Below, one piece after another: positions 35,921-48,807 of a stretch of 64,000 nt of DNA (positions are counted from its first letter, which is position 1; every line of letters starts with the position of its first letter). A program made the position numbers and the translations under genes. This stretch comes from Nymphaea colorata (lineage: Eukaryota; Streptophyta; Magnoliopsida; Nymphaeales; Nymphaeaceae). The notes under the pieces are model-generated. The model ran no database searches. It saw only the letters and a program-made list of their open reading frames with translations, and was not told where the DNA came from. The stretch is taken from the NCBI RefSeq assembly GCF_008831285.2, contig NC_045148.1, positions 14,484,802 through 14,548,801 of the forward strand. Reading direction: 5' to 3'.

Positions 35921-36319
35921 TGATAAGGAAACCGATCTAGATAGAAATCACCAAAATGAGTCAATTGTCAAACACACAAAGAAGATAAATTTCCAGCTTG
36001 TAGGAGTTGCCCAATCCTTTGTGGATTAAAAAAAAAATTGCATGATATTATCATGTCAAGAAAGAATATTATCACAAAGAGAAAGTCAAGAGTGAGATCC
36101 ACATTGAGTACAGGAAAGTTATTATTCTCTTTGTAAAACAACTTTGTAGACTTCTTGCATTTCTCTCTTGTAAATCTATAATTATCTTTTTATTAAGGCT
36201 GCGGTTAATAGCACACCTCTCTTGTGTAACAATCTCTATCTACAAATGTAGGAGCTCTCCACGCTCGACATATAGAAGAGACAATAGAGCCTTCTCCTTT
36301 TCTTTGGTTTATCTTGTTA
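35921..36319 (+). repeat. 3' LTR of the degenerate copia element
   Basis: A 399-bp partner of 31269-31651. It starts TGATAAGGAAACCGATCTAG after a purine-rich GTGGAGGCA and ends TTATCTTGTTA just before TCCAT. Small indels account for the length difference from the 5' LTR. Confidence 0.88.
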
Positions 36320-37193
36320 TCCATCAGTGCCATCTAAATTATCACAAAGCTGATTACCAGAAAGCCACTCAATCATTCTGAAATTCGAGAACCCTATTCG
36401 GTTGAGCACTACATGCAAAAAAAAAAAAAATTGATCTTTCAATATACAATAAAGGTAGGGGCCTCTCCTAGCAGGTTGAGGCCATTATAGATTCCTCTGA
36501 GTTATATGTACCCACAGGGCTAATCTAGAGAACCGGTAGAAATATGCAAGACCAAACCGTAGTGTACATATGCATGCTTATGCACTAAGCCTCAAACATA
36601 AAATCAAATTGAGGCAGTTCCATTTTAGAGAAACAGTGTATTTGCATGTGCATGTGTGTGTGTGTGGAAAACAAATGAAGAAATTGAAAGAAAGAAAAAT
36701 ATAGATGATGGAGGAGAGCCAAGGAAAAACAAAAAAAGTTAATATTTTCACAAAGACTCCACATTTGAGCTATTTTTTATGTTCTCAAATGCTAATACCA
36801 ATTGTTGATACCTAGTTTGGAAGGCTCAGCTACTTTTTGAACTAAAACCCTGTCTCTTTCATATGAAGCAAAAGTAGGGGCCAACTGGGGGCAGACATTG
36901 TCAAACAAAAAACAGGACACCGTAAACAAGCACCTCTTGAGTTGGCCCCATGGTTTTGCCAACTCCCACCATCCAATAAGATCCACTATCAATGTCAGGA
37001 TCCAGAAGAACATCATTTAGCCAAACCCACATTCTTGGAACCATGGCTTCTCATTGTAATATCTGTTAAAATCTCCAAAGGCACAATCTGATCATGTCTT
37101 TCACTGCAGATCCCCAAAGCCAATTGTAACAATATGTCTGATATATAGCTTGTAAAATAACCATCAATGATTAATCTCTTACCATTATGATTT

Positions 37194-37235
37194 CTTAGGC
37201 CTCCCATCCGACAGCTTAGGCCTCCCATCCGACAG
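37194..37235. repeat. 21-bp direct repeat, two copies
   Basis: CTTAGGCCTCCCATCCGACA plus G occurs twice head to tail (37194-37214 and 37215-37235) without mismatch. Confidence 0.95.
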
Positions 37236-39373
37236 ATTCCCTAATTAGACTCCTTAAGCCATGCACCTCTACTCATCAGATGTGCTTGCAACTGAAATTT
37301 GTTTCTGTACAGGAACCGAGATCATTCTTTCTTTTTTCTTATTTTTATTTTTTTAGGCCAAAAAATGCACCTCCTCACCCATATTTACTCATTTACAGGC
37401 CTTGCACTCATATAAACCTTCAAATAAACTACTCCACAAAAATATCACTAACTTTAACCTTGCAGGAAATGTTATTCTACATAAGGTTTAAACTTGTGGT
37501 ATTTAGTCAACTTGGCCTTTTCCAGAGATACACATGCTTGATCAGCAGAATTCCCGTTGATCAAGCTCAAGGATTTAAACTATCAATTGATTTATTTATC
37601 AGAGACAAGCAGTTGAACACAAAGACAAACCCAGGCCCACACCCTCCAAACCTTCATGTGAAAATAGTTAATGGTTTAATATTTCTCACTCTTACAGAAA
37701 CAACAATAAACCATGAAATGCATTCCATGGATTCATGGTAAGATCAATCTTTTGTTAGTCTATGAGGCAGCTGGTTTGTTGAGGAGAACTAAGCCATTTC
37801 CTTGTGTTCCTTGTGAAATCTAATATACTATGGAGAAAGCGTCAAGTGGGTTCATCTCTCTTTCAGATATAAAGATGATCTCGCCTAGTGGTCCTCCAGT
37901 ACGCTATAACACATAATGGCTCAGTGCACATAGTTTATCTTGTGCCATGAATACATTGAATTGTTTCGTAATTGTTTGCTTCTTCTTTATTTGTATCCAA
38001 TGAATATTTGATAACCTCTTCAATCAGGGGTTGAAGGCCACGCAGTTATCCAGCAAAAAATGGCTCCTGGTAGTTTTTTTTTTTTTTCACTGGGAGATAT
38101 ATCAACCTGTGACATTCTCTGTTTGTTCAGTTTTTCATGAGTGAGATGCTTAGGTTCCTTTTCCTTTCTCCTAATGTCCGAACTGCATTTATATTTGAGA
38201 AACAGAAATGTTTTCTCCATTCTGTTTTGCATTTTATCCTAGAAGAATCTCACTGATGAACTTACAAAAAGAAGAGTACCTTCGAACATGTGATAAGTAA
38301 GAGAAGAAAACGACCACTAATAGCTTGTGAGAAGCCTTAAGTGCTAACCTGCTTGCTGTACGATCAATTATATGGATCACCGTGAATCGTATCCCTTGGT
38401 AAGGAAACAAACAATTAAAAATACTAATAAAGAACAAACCTCCGAAATATTTTTTCGTCAAGTTCAACTACAGTACATCCATCTCAAGCATTTCATGTAG
38501 ATTCATCATATGACCGATCCATAAAATTGCAGGTGGTTGCGGCGATGATAGTCTTCAATGACGAGGACTCAGTCTGATACATCTGATTAGAATCGTCGCT
38601 GCGATCTGCAGACTAATCTATTAGGTCATCAGAAGGAGCTTCCAAACTGCTGTTATTTTATTAATCCTTTTTGTTTTTGCTTCAAAAACGAAAATTACCG
38701 AGTGCCGTTCCCCCTACTGGTCAGTACCTAAACCTTTTAAGCACAATCCGAAGATTATTACCGCTCACAAAAACAATGCAGTTCTGCGATCATCGTGTAC
38801 TATAAAATCTACAAAAGAGAACTCAAAAAATCCAGGAGCGCAATAATTTTCACAGAAATAGGCGAATCGTTCCTACGATGAGAAAAAAACAGTAAGCCCT
38901 AAATTCTTGCATAAAGAGGAAGAAATGACCACGCTATTGATCTTCGGCATGGATCCAAGGGAAAAAGGAGGGAAAAGGAAAATAGGTACCTCCTGGGAAT
39001 CCGACGAATTAAGAGAACTACTAAAAGATATGACGAATTGAATCAACATAAATCACCTACATAACCTAAGGACGACGGCGAGAAGTTCCTCCAAACCATA
39101 GGTATCTTTGCACGGAGAGAGAGAGAGAGGGTATCTGTTTTTGCATCTGAAAGTAAACATTGGCGGGAACCTTCCCCTCTTTATTTATCGGAAACGGATC
39201 GGATCTAGCGTCAACGGTACGCCGGTTTTGTGAATCTAACCGTGTCATTGATTCCAGCCCCAGTAAGTTGGAAACCTGCACGCCTTTTTTACCGAACTGA
39301 ATTTGTTACTTTCCAAATAAAAATTTTGGAAAAAAAAAATAGTCATTTCTTTTTATAGGAGTAAAGTAAACTA

Positions 39374-39467
39374 GAATCTAAAAAATATATTGTATAATTA
39401 AAATTTTTTAACTTTTTTAAACTGAATTCGAATCTAAAAAATATATTGTATAATTAAAATTTTTTAA
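39374..39467. repeat. AT-rich 56-bp-period direct repeat
   Basis: A 38-bp block beginning GAATCTAAAAAATATATTGT occurs at 39374-39411 and again at 39430-39467 with no mismatch seen, separated by an 18-bp spacer. Confidence 0.85.
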
Positions 39468-42124
39468 TTTTTTCAATATACTTTTAATGGAGCCATCGCC
39501 TAAGTAAAAAGGTTATTCAGATCTCCCTTAAACAATTACAATTACGAGCTCGAATTATTTACATGCAGTCATTAACCACCAAGTTTTATTTCGTAAACTT
39601 CTAAATCAGCAAATCTGCACTGTAATATCATTCATCAGTAAATTTCAGGTTTGGTGCACTCATTTTTGCTTTTTCCATTTTAAGGGCCGATTGGATACAA
39701 AGCATTGAAGTGCCTTAGGTAGGGGAAAGTCCTTCAACCTTATAGAACCTTGGTGATGAATTTGTAATTGCAGTTGTATAGAAGGGTCATTTGGTATTAA
39801 GAAATAATATTGTTAAATGTTATGTGCAATGAGGCAAAGTAATACGCTAACCAAATGAGGCTTAATGAAGTATAAGTGTAAGTGTAAGAAAGACATAAAA
39901 GACCTAGTATCATAATAACTCTCACTAGAACATCATTAAAAGACAAAAAAAGATGGTTCACTACCAGATCCCACCCAGGAAATTTTGATTAAGTGGTACT
40001 AGATATAAAAGTTTAAGAGGCACCCAAATATAAAATGAGAAAAAATATTCATAAATAACAATACAAAAACGATAACATTTTTTTAAGTCTGTGTGGGCAA
40101 GTGCCCACACCCGTCTTACCCCCTACCAACAGGACACAATTTTAAGAGAGAATGATCAATCATAATAGAAAGACTAGTTGGCTAACTATGCTAACATTAG
40201 TAATGGTATCAACAGTCAAATCTTATGAAAGAAATAAGAGGGCCAAAAAGTTAACCAAAATGAGGTGGAAGGACAGAAGGATAGCATATAATGAGAAGAT
40301 AAACAGTATAAAAACTCAATTCACTCCTGAGCTCGAACCCTTAGTTTGACAGATACCAACTTGCCTCCTAGCAGTTTCGGCTTTAATCTTAAAAATGCTA
40401 GGATATGATAATGACCCCTTTTATAAACTCTTGAAGATTCCTCGCAATCTTTAATACGAGACTAAACATTTATGGCATTACAAAGAGTGCAATTACAAGA
40501 AACTGAATATGCTTATAAATTTGTTAAAGTATTGGCAGTGGAGCAAAAAACGAGTGAAGAAAGTTAACATCAAAATTGAAGAAGGTATATGTTTGCGATT
40601 ATCAAGAAACTTGTGCCCGTCTGATCAAGAACGTGAACCAAGTTAATCTAATTGAATTATTATTGAACTGAGCTTGAACATGTCTACGCAGCCGTTCAAC
40701 ACAGAGTCAACTTACGACCTTTTGCCGGTTTGAGAAAAGACAAAGAACACTTCAAAAGAGCCGTGCAGAGTCTGCCAAGTTAGGCATCTTTGAAAAAAAA
40801 ACAATGTCAATCAACCGAGTCATCGCAGAGAAGCTTAAGAGCAACGGAATCAAATTTATCACACCAACCTCATCTCATGTATATGCCGACACACATCGTC
40901 GATCACGAGAACATGTTTCCATTGTTATCACCATTCGTGTTGCCCCCATTGCTAGAGATATATCATCTTTTACTTAATTATTTTGTTTAATCAATCATAA
41001 TATTTTTTAATTCACAAATTGCTTGCATGGGCGAAGCGAAAAAATTCTAGTTAAGAACGTATTAGTTATAAAATTTTATTGTTTTAAAAGGCACCAACAT
41101 GTAAACGAGAAAAAGTATCCATAAGTTCATTAAAAAAATGAGTTTATGTGTGCAATTGTTTAGGCAACCTACCTTGGCCCCATTCAAATGTATTAAAAAA
41201 AAAAAAAGAAGGTCCAAAGGAATCACCGACGGGTTCTCTCTCTACGGTCCCACTACACCAACAACTTCCGTCGCTACTATTTTGTTTGTTCATTAAAATA
41301 TTTCATTTATGGTCCTACATTTGAACTCTATTTTGATAGTAATGGTTCACTTTTTTATTTTGTTGACAAGGACATTGCTTTCTCGACAGTAGCATGTTGC
41401 TGACTTGCTTTTACTATCGTTAATTATCTATTAGAAAAAGCAGGAAAACCTATTGCTTTTATTTAAAAAGGACTACGAATCACAGATTCAAAGTATACAA
41501 TTTTGCATGTTTAATGATAACTTTTTAGAAAATGATGAATTTCCCACATCGATCAGAATGAGCCTCGCTTTCTAACAGTCGATGTATAAAGAGGTTATTA
41601 TATTATTATTCATTTAAAAATTACTGGTGCAGACGAAACTAAAAAAAACGTTGATTGTGTATATCGAAAACCTAGAAAATAGATGATGACAACATTGCTG
41701 ATAAATATGTAAGTGCATAAAGGGCATGCATATAAATACCTCAAATTCAAGGACCATTTGGAAACTATTCCTAATTCGTGGACCTTGGTTGACGCGAATA
41801 AATTCTTCTCCGTGACAATGATAAACAACATTCGGGAAACTACAGAAAGATCATATTGATAAACCAAGTTATGAACATATTGCCCACCGAAGTGAATCAA
41901 CAATAGCCCATAAAAGTTAAATCATTGATTCATAGCAGAATTTTTGACGGCGATCAATAAATGTTTCGTGAATTGTAATCAGTGAAATAGTTTCTAGAAA
42001 ATTGTCCCAAAAAGTTGTTTTTATAAAGACGCGAAGAGAATGTCGTGTTATTGGGTCTAGGGATGAATGTATGCAGAACCCCAAGAGTGATCCTGTCGTT
42101 TCCCGAGGACTGTTCAAAATGTTT

Positions 42125-42427
42125 TTTTTTTTCTCTCTCTTTCTCTAACGGCGCAGGGACGGTGAAGAGGTCGGTCTCGAGGTCGCCAAGCTGTTACAGC
42201 AAGGCTTCGTCAAAAAAGGATGCTAACAATTGATGCTCGAATCTGAGCAGTGGCTGTGGTTGGTGCCTCTCTCTCTCTCTCTCTCTCTAGGTTTGGTGAG
42301 GCATTATTGTCGTTTCTTCTAGTTTGGTACGGATGCTTCCTCGATAAGAGGAACAACTCACCCCGTTTCTTGGTTGCCCTGGACACCAGCATTTCTCTCT
42401 CTCTCTCTCTATCACCAGGATTTGACG
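42125..42427 (+). promoter_or_regulatory. CT-rich leader/promoter of MTNA
   Basis: Directly upstream of the MTNA start are three CT tracts: about 42,131-42,146, 42,267-42,288 and 42,394-42,410. CT-rich initiator and leader regions are common near plant transcription starts. The exact start site and any TATA element are not clear. Confidence 0.4.
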
Positions 42428-45400
42428 ATGGAAGTGAGTTCCAAAGATGCGAGCAACCACCAAGATGCAGCTTCTCTTCAGTCCATCAAGTACTCGAGGG
42501 GGCATCTTCAGCTCCTCGATCAGGTCTTCTCCTCGTAACCATCTTTACTATCCATGGAGAGACAGTGAACTTAAACAGAAAGCAGAACAATAGGATGGTT
42601 CTTACGTGTTATTTGATTATATTTCCTTCATCTTTTCAACAATTTATGTAGGATAGTTTTGGAACTGTTTGGAATTGCAGGCATGCCTTGATTTGTTTCT
42701 TAATATATGTAGCGTTTAAAGAGTTGTATGCAAGATCAATTTATCTTTTTTAAGAACGTTTGGAGATGGAAAATACTACGCCTAATCAAATAGACCGCTT
42801 TTCGTTTCTATACATTTTTAAGACATCTTCCTCTGAAGCTATCCGAATTATGGTGTGTCATGGTTCTCTTCTGTTGATGCAAATTGTAACAGGAAGTTTT
42901 CATATGAAAAAGGGTGGCAGCTTATGTATCGTAAGCATCTCAGGGATAGGCTGTTATCCTTTTTTGCCTTATAATGCTCCATATGACATGCCCTTCCGAA
43001 GAGACCTGTCGCTGACTCATGTATTGTAGGAATTAAAGAACTAAATGTCGTTTCCTTTCCGTTCTTGATTCTTTCGTGTATGAGATCGAATTGCAAGAGA
43101 AGGAATTATAGCTCTGGTTATGCCAAGGAGAGTGGCCTAGATACTAACTTCTGCACACTGAAAATCTCCCGACATCTTGAAACATGGCGCAGATATTTTT
43201 TTAATGAACTGACCTTTAGTTAGGTCCATGAGTCCATCACTTGTATGGTATCCCTCAATCTACAATCTGCATCACTGCAGAAAGTAGTAGAAAAAGATTG
43301 TGCTTATGTTGCAGTTATTCCAAAATAAAGAAAAAACGAGCATGGATTACTGTTTTAACTTTTTAATGAGATATGAGGATGAACATGTACCAAGTACCAC
43401 AAAAAGTGCACTAGCACAGGGATTTTACACACTTCGATTTTGTTATATTCAATTATAGTTGGTTTCTTGAAGCATTAGTGAGACGAAAATGTGTTCTGGT
43501 TACCAATAAGTGATGGTCTTTCCTAGTTCGAGGCTTTGGGCTATCAGCTGTCTTTCTTGTGCTTGTAGTTGACAATGTGCATGTTATTTTGTCCTATCTG
43601 CTAACTTGGCTTTGGCCTGTTAAGCCAGTGATTCTCACTCTGGTTTGTTGTTATTTCTTGCAGAGAAGGCTTCCCTTAGAAATGATTTACTTGGACATAA
43701 AGGACTCAAAGGATGGGTGGTATGTCTTTTAGTTCATGCTGGTCTAATTGATTTGCTTATCATCGAGTCAGAAACTTTATTAGTGAAATGCGTTCCACAT
43801 TTTTTCTTGTTTGCTTTTGGCTATAGTGCAATCCAATAAAATCATAGTTGCAATTACAGCTCAGTCCCTGCTACAAGAAGTTTCTTGAAACAAATCAATG
43901 TGCCCGTAATTGTTCTATTTGTTTAGTCTTAGTGTATTTGTTATCTATTGCATTAGTCAAGGTACCAGTGGGTGTTCATGTCAATATAAAGCAGCGACTG
44001 ATGTGCTTGGGTCATCCGTCATGTTTAATGATGTGATGACCAATCTAACTCTTACTGCATTGAGTGTGTTGTCTGACCAATAAGGACTCAGCCTTATGCC
44101 TGAAGTATTAGAAAATGGATGTCCTTATATGTGGTGTTATTAACTACTAAGGATTATGACATCAGCAGTAAATCTTGTGTTCATGGATAATTTGAGAAGT
44201 TCATTCTTGAATTGAACTTCTGCATTGTGATTATTTCTTTGTTACCAGAAAGAAAAGTGGGAAAAGGGAAGAAAAAGAGAACAAGGCGAAAAAGCGGTTA
44301 TGTACATGATTATAGGTGGGATGCTTGCTCATTTGCTCAACTTTCTGAAATGCAGGGTTGCAATAAGGGACATGGTGGTCCGTGGTGCACCTGCAATTGC
44401 TATAGCAGCAGCCCTTTCTCTTGCTGTGGAGGTGTCAAATTTACGATCTTTCTCTGGATCCTCTGCAGAAGCGGTTTCATACCTGATTGAAAAATTGGAA
44501 TACCTTGTCTCTAGGTGATACAACTTGTTCTGCACCATCGTATCATTCACTTGTTTATTTTAATGAATCCTTTAGTTAACAGTAGTTATTAAAACTTTGC
44601 AGCCGACCAACTGCAGTAAATCTGTCAGATGCTGCAACAAAACTTAAAAATGTGGTTTTGGTGGCTGCTGATAGAAGCGAAAAGGCTGAATATGTTTTTC
44701 AGGTGGGTAATGTGTATAGAATTCTAATGGGTGACTCGAACTATTTGATATCAGTTTGGCCTTCATATAGACATGCTTCCAGATGTCACATCTGTTTTAT
44801 TTCTACAGTTAACATAACATTATCAACATAGGACAGGAATTCCTTAATATGTATAGAATTCTAATGGGTGACTTGAACTATTTGATGTTGGTTTTGTCCT
44901 CATGTAGGCATGCTTCCAGATGTCACATCTGTTTTATTTCTAGATTAAACATCACATAGTCAACATAAGAAAGGAATCCCTCAATTTTAAAAATTTCCTG
45001 AATCTTGGTAATTTTGGGAGAGAAAGGAAATTTAGGGAGCTGAGAAAAGAGAAAAATGATGTACCAATGTAATATAAAAATTTTAAGAGGGCATAAAATA
45101 ATTTGGAATAATAAAGGAAATATTTTATAAAAGAGTGGTCACTTTCAGTCATGTCATGTTATCCTTAAAATTTTGGGTATCGGGAGTTCCTCTGATATTC
45201 CTTTCTAATCTTGTTCAGTAAAATTATCAGTTACATTTCCAAATATCTATCATATTTGTGTTTAGGGTTTGATATATGTATGTCACATGCTTTTATCCTT
45301 GGTACACATTACTGATTCTGTATGTAGCAAATGCATTTTGTGTGCATATGCATGGGAGTTGGGAATTTTTTATGTTCCATTTCATTGGGTTGAACTGGTT

Positions 45401-47953
45401 TTCAAAGAAATATCCTACATGGAATATGGTGAATTTTTGTCAAGGTTTGCTATAGATATTAGATTCAATTGCAATTAGTTCTGTACTTGCAGACCTTTTA
45501 TATTTTTAATCTTGTGATTCTTTAGCCTTCAACTTGCATTCCCTTTAGATGCTTAACCTTGTAACTGTTTAGCTATTTTGGCAGTTCAATATATATGTTT
45601 TCCAGTTTCGCTCATTTTATTTTATGTTCTTATCATTTGTAGCACCACTAACAGGGATTCAACACTTCCACATTTGTGTCAATGATTTTGTTCATACTTG
45701 GGAAGTTCCATGAGGACTCTTCTTCTGTGAAGTCTTAAATTTGACCTGTACTTGTCTGAGTAATTAATTTAGTTTATAGTTTCATGGGATATCTATCTCT
45801 TTGTAGAAGTCAGGGGTATATTCCCAATAAACTGCCTCTATGGTATACCCTGCATCTGGAAGAGTGTCATCATTTTCTGGACTCAACTTCCGAGGGTGGC
45901 ACATATATTTGCCATATACTTGTTTGTATCCAAGTAATCCATTGCATTTCCATGCTTTGGCTTGAGAAGTATCAGAAACTTATAAAGTTATAAACTAGCA
46001 TCCCCTTCATCAAGAGCAGTTCAAGTACGCACAGATAAAATAAAATTCCTTCCTTGCCAGAATTACATATGTAGGTAGCATGATCATGGCAAAGAAGAAT
46101 TATGGCAGAAATTTTCATTCTGTCAAATGTGAGAGATCAGAGTAAATTTGACCTTGAGTACCATACTTCTGAGGTCATTGAAACTATGTCCAAGTGTTTA
46201 TGACCTTATGGAACATCAGCCTGGCAGGATATCTTCTTTTTGCTATGTGAAGTCTATACCAAGGTATGCTCAACAAGCGTCTGATGTTGTCCTCCTACCA
46301 AAGGTTGGGTTATTTCATTTCTGCTCCCTTTGGTTACGGAGGTGGCTTGTTTACCATCTGTTTTGTTTAGTATAGATAAAGTGTTTATTTCTTGAAGGAT
46401 GGTGGTTCATGATGATTCCTTAGAATATGCTATCTGTGCCACGATATATTATCAGAATCTTTTTCCAGGTCTGTAAGTCTTGCTTGTTTTCGTACTTATT
46501 TGTGCTTTCTTTGCAGGCTTACACAGAAGCTGCTGAGGCTATGCTTGTAGATGATGTTGCTGACAATAAAGCCATTGGTTCACATGGAGCCAGCTTCCTC
46601 CGTGACCAACCCAAGAATTCAAAGAAGATTTCTGTTTTAACGCATTGTAATACGGGCAGGTGATTTGCAGCTTCCATTGACAGGTTCCTTTTTTTAGATT
46701 TGTCGTCCGATGGGTTCTTTTGTGATCTCTTGTGTATATAGTCTTGCGACAGCTGGACATGGGACTGCTCTTGGTATTATTCGTTCACTTCATGCTGAAG
46801 GAATTCTGGAGAGGGCCTTCTGTACTGAAACACGACCATTTAACCAGGTGAGGATCTTACATTATCAGTAATCAGTTATTGTGTCCTTGTGGTTCTCAAA
46901 TGATGGTGATGCTGTCTGTCGATTAAAGGAGCTACAATATGCTGGGAGCGATAGGGGAGTCAAGTCCCCGTCTCTGCATGTGCATTGCTTCTCGCATTCT
47001 GCTATTTACCTTTTCTTCCACGACTGTGTAGGGATCCAGGTTGACAGCTTTTGAATTAGTGCATGACAAGATTCCTGCTACGCTAATAGCAGATTCTGCT
47101 GTTGCCGCTTTAATGAAAGATGGCCGTGTCGATGCAGTCATTGTTGGTGCTGACAGGATAGCTGCAAATGGTATATCACGGAATTTCAAAACTCTGTGTT
47201 TGTGTCATCCACTCTTAAACTGTTGCCTTGTCAGATTGTTTTACGTAGAATCTTCTGGCTGTTTTAGGTGATACGGCAAACAAGATTGGAACGTACTCGA
47301 TTGCTCTTTCTGCATCCTTCCATGGCATACCATTTTATGTGGCTGCACCGTCAACTTCCATCGACCTATCCCTCTCATCTGGTCAGCAAATTGTTATTGA
47401 AGAAAGAATACCGAAGGAGTTGACCCATGCTCGTGGAGGACAGGGTGAGCAAGTGACTGTATCGGGGATATCTGTGTGGAACCCTGCTTTCGATGTTACC
47501 CCTGCTAGTCTAATTACTGGCATCATTACTGAAAAGGTCAATCTCTCCCTCACTCTCTCTCTCTCGCACGCACACACACATATTGAGAAATCAGCCTCAA
47601 GTTAGCCATTTAACATATATCTAGTGTTAAGGAAATCCTTTGAAATAAAACATATATGATATATCTACACGGAGAAGACCAGAGTAATTATCACAAAGTA
47701 CATGGAAACGAAACTCAATTTGATACCAATTCCAATTGTATTGATGGTTTGGCCTGATTCAGATGAATTCTTGTAAATTTGGGATGATTTAAGTCGTTTG
47801 TTACAAAGGCATGCATATCAGGCAGCCATTCTGGAAATCTGATTCTTTCTCTTGTTGCTGTAGGGTGTCATTACAAAAGTCAAGGATGGTGCTTTCCTAG
47901 TCAAGGATTTCTTGCAACCAGCGCCTGCCAACCCGGTCAAGGTGTCTAGCTGA
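42428..47953 (+). CDS. MTNA: Methylthioribose-1-phosphate isomerase (methionine salvage)
   Basis: The enzyme converts 5-methylthioribose-1-phosphate to 5-methylthioribulose-1-phosphate in the Yang (methionine salvage) cycle. It belongs to the eIF2B alpha/beta/delta-related fold. Nine exons join in phase: 42428-42523, 43664-43719, 44356-44514, 44603-44702, 46517-46659, 46742-46847, 47032-47170, 47268-47536 and 47864-47953. They give 385 residues, a usual plant length. Landmarks are [13 protein letters not shown] (start), [30 protein letters not shown] with Cys181, [12 protein letters not shown] with Asp261, NKIGTYS and [12 protein letters not shown]. The 80-residue spacing of Cys181 and Asp261 equals that of the catalytic pair I recall for the bacterial enzyme (Cys160/Asp240). 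All introns are GT-AG. The first donor (CAG/GTCTTC) is weak by consensus. Intron 4 carries a 137-bp tandem duplication. No lesion is seen, so the gene is probably functional. Confidence 0.96.
44714..44985 (+). repeat. 137-bp tandem duplication in MTNA intron 4
   Basis: Two adjacent units, 44714-44850 and 44851-44985, both start GTATAGAATTCTAATGGGTG and share GCATGCTTCCAGATGTCACA. They differ by scattered substitutions and small gaps, so the duplication is older than the one in the GDSL pseudogene. Confidence 0.88.
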
Positions 47954-48340
47954 GCGCAATCACTTCATTCTATGTGGTGTCACTTCATCAATGCTTAAGA
48001 TGAGGCGATAGGATAATATATCGTGGATGATGTCCTGGTATCAAACTTGGTCATGGTTGGCAGGGCAACCAACTTGGTTGTTGCTTCCTGAATGCTGTCT
48101 ACTGGGCTTACCGTTGCAATTGTCCAAGAATGGTGCTGCACCATCGTAGAAATTCCCTATCAATAATCTTCTCATGCTTGCAATAGAAACTATGATTTTT
48201 ATAAGTAATAAGCGCTTCAAAATGTTATAGTTCAGTGCCCTCTCTCTCTTTTCTTCTTGTTCTCTGCTTCACTGAAGCTTCCGTTCTTTGATTTCATCAA
48301 CTTCAGATACGTCTGTTGATAACTTTCCTGGTCACGTAAC

Positions 48341-48535
48341 TTAGCAATCATCTTCAGACAGAGGAGTTTCTTTATTTTCTCCCTGAGGGGACTCTGAAAA
48401 CTCTTCACGTAGGTGAGGTGTAGCTAGAGAACTGCTGTCCAGCCCTAGCGTTGGCTCGGACGCGAACCAGTAAAATGGTGAACTTTTATCTGCTTGGCTT
48501 TGCCAAGACGACGAGCTTCTTGAGTTGGTTTCCAT
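48341..48535 (-). CDS. Unidentified Ser-rich short ORF or terminal exon
   Basis: A minus-strand frame from ATG at 48535 to the stop at 48341-48343 encodes 64 residues: METNSRSSSSWQSQADKSS at the start, FYWFASEPTLGLDSSS in the middle and an acidic tail ending SEDDC. The composition looks more protein-like than neighbouring chance frames. The ATG follows CATTATAG, which could also be a 3' splice site, so this may be the last exon of a longer minus-strand gene. I recognise no family, and it may be chance. Confidence 0.25.
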   Translation of the reverse strand: METNSRSSSSWQSQADKSSPFYWFASEPTLGLDSSSLATPHLREEFSESPQGENKETPLSEDDC

Positions 48536-48770
48536 CTATAATGGGAGATCTACATCCCGACTAAGATACGCCGTCAAGCACTTTCTCATTTACGTTTGGA
48601 GTTCAACCATCCTTGTCTGTCCCAGACCCACCTGGGCCGCTAAAAAGTCCAGTTCTTATTCCTGACCCAATTTCACCTGTAGGCTTTGTTCAACTTCACC
48701 TTTACCACTGCCACATGAACAAACTGAACGCTGGTTCTTCCCGCTTGGCCTGACGGATCATCACACACAC

Positions 48771-48807
48771 TATATATATATATATATATATGGAGAGAGA
48801 GAGAGAG
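48771..48807. repeat. (TA)10 followed by (GA)n microsatellite
   Basis: Compound simple repeat: a TA run at 48771-48790, then TGG and a GA run to about 48807. Confidence 0.9.

Larger units (their letters stand above)
31264..36324 (+). mobile_element. Degenerate full-length Ty1/copia element with TSD
   Basis: Two diverged LTRs (31269-31651 and 35921-36319) flank copia coding remnants. The five bases TCCAT occur directly outside both ends (31264-31268 and 36320-36324), which is the expected 5-bp target duplication. A primer-binding-site-like TGGTCTCAGACC follows the 5' LTR at 31652. It resembles the usual initiator-Met site of copia elements. Terminal bases have decayed (5' LTR starts TC instead of TG; 3' LTR ends TA instead of CA). 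LTR divergence, indels and many stops show an old, dead insertion. Confidence 0.9.
36325..42427. other. Intergenic DNA upstream of MTNA, no supported gene
   Basis: I found no exon chain here. It contains a 21-bp tandem repeat (37194-37235), a 56-bp-period AT-rich repeat (39374-39467) and a perfect GTGTGGGCAAGTGCCCACAC palindrome (40091-40110). Minus-strand sequence near 38,950-39,280 has a GA-rich leader-like stretch and a donor-like CAGGAG/GTACC, but no coding region could be attached to it. From about 42,125 the sequence becomes the CT-rich MTNA leader. Confidence 0.45.
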
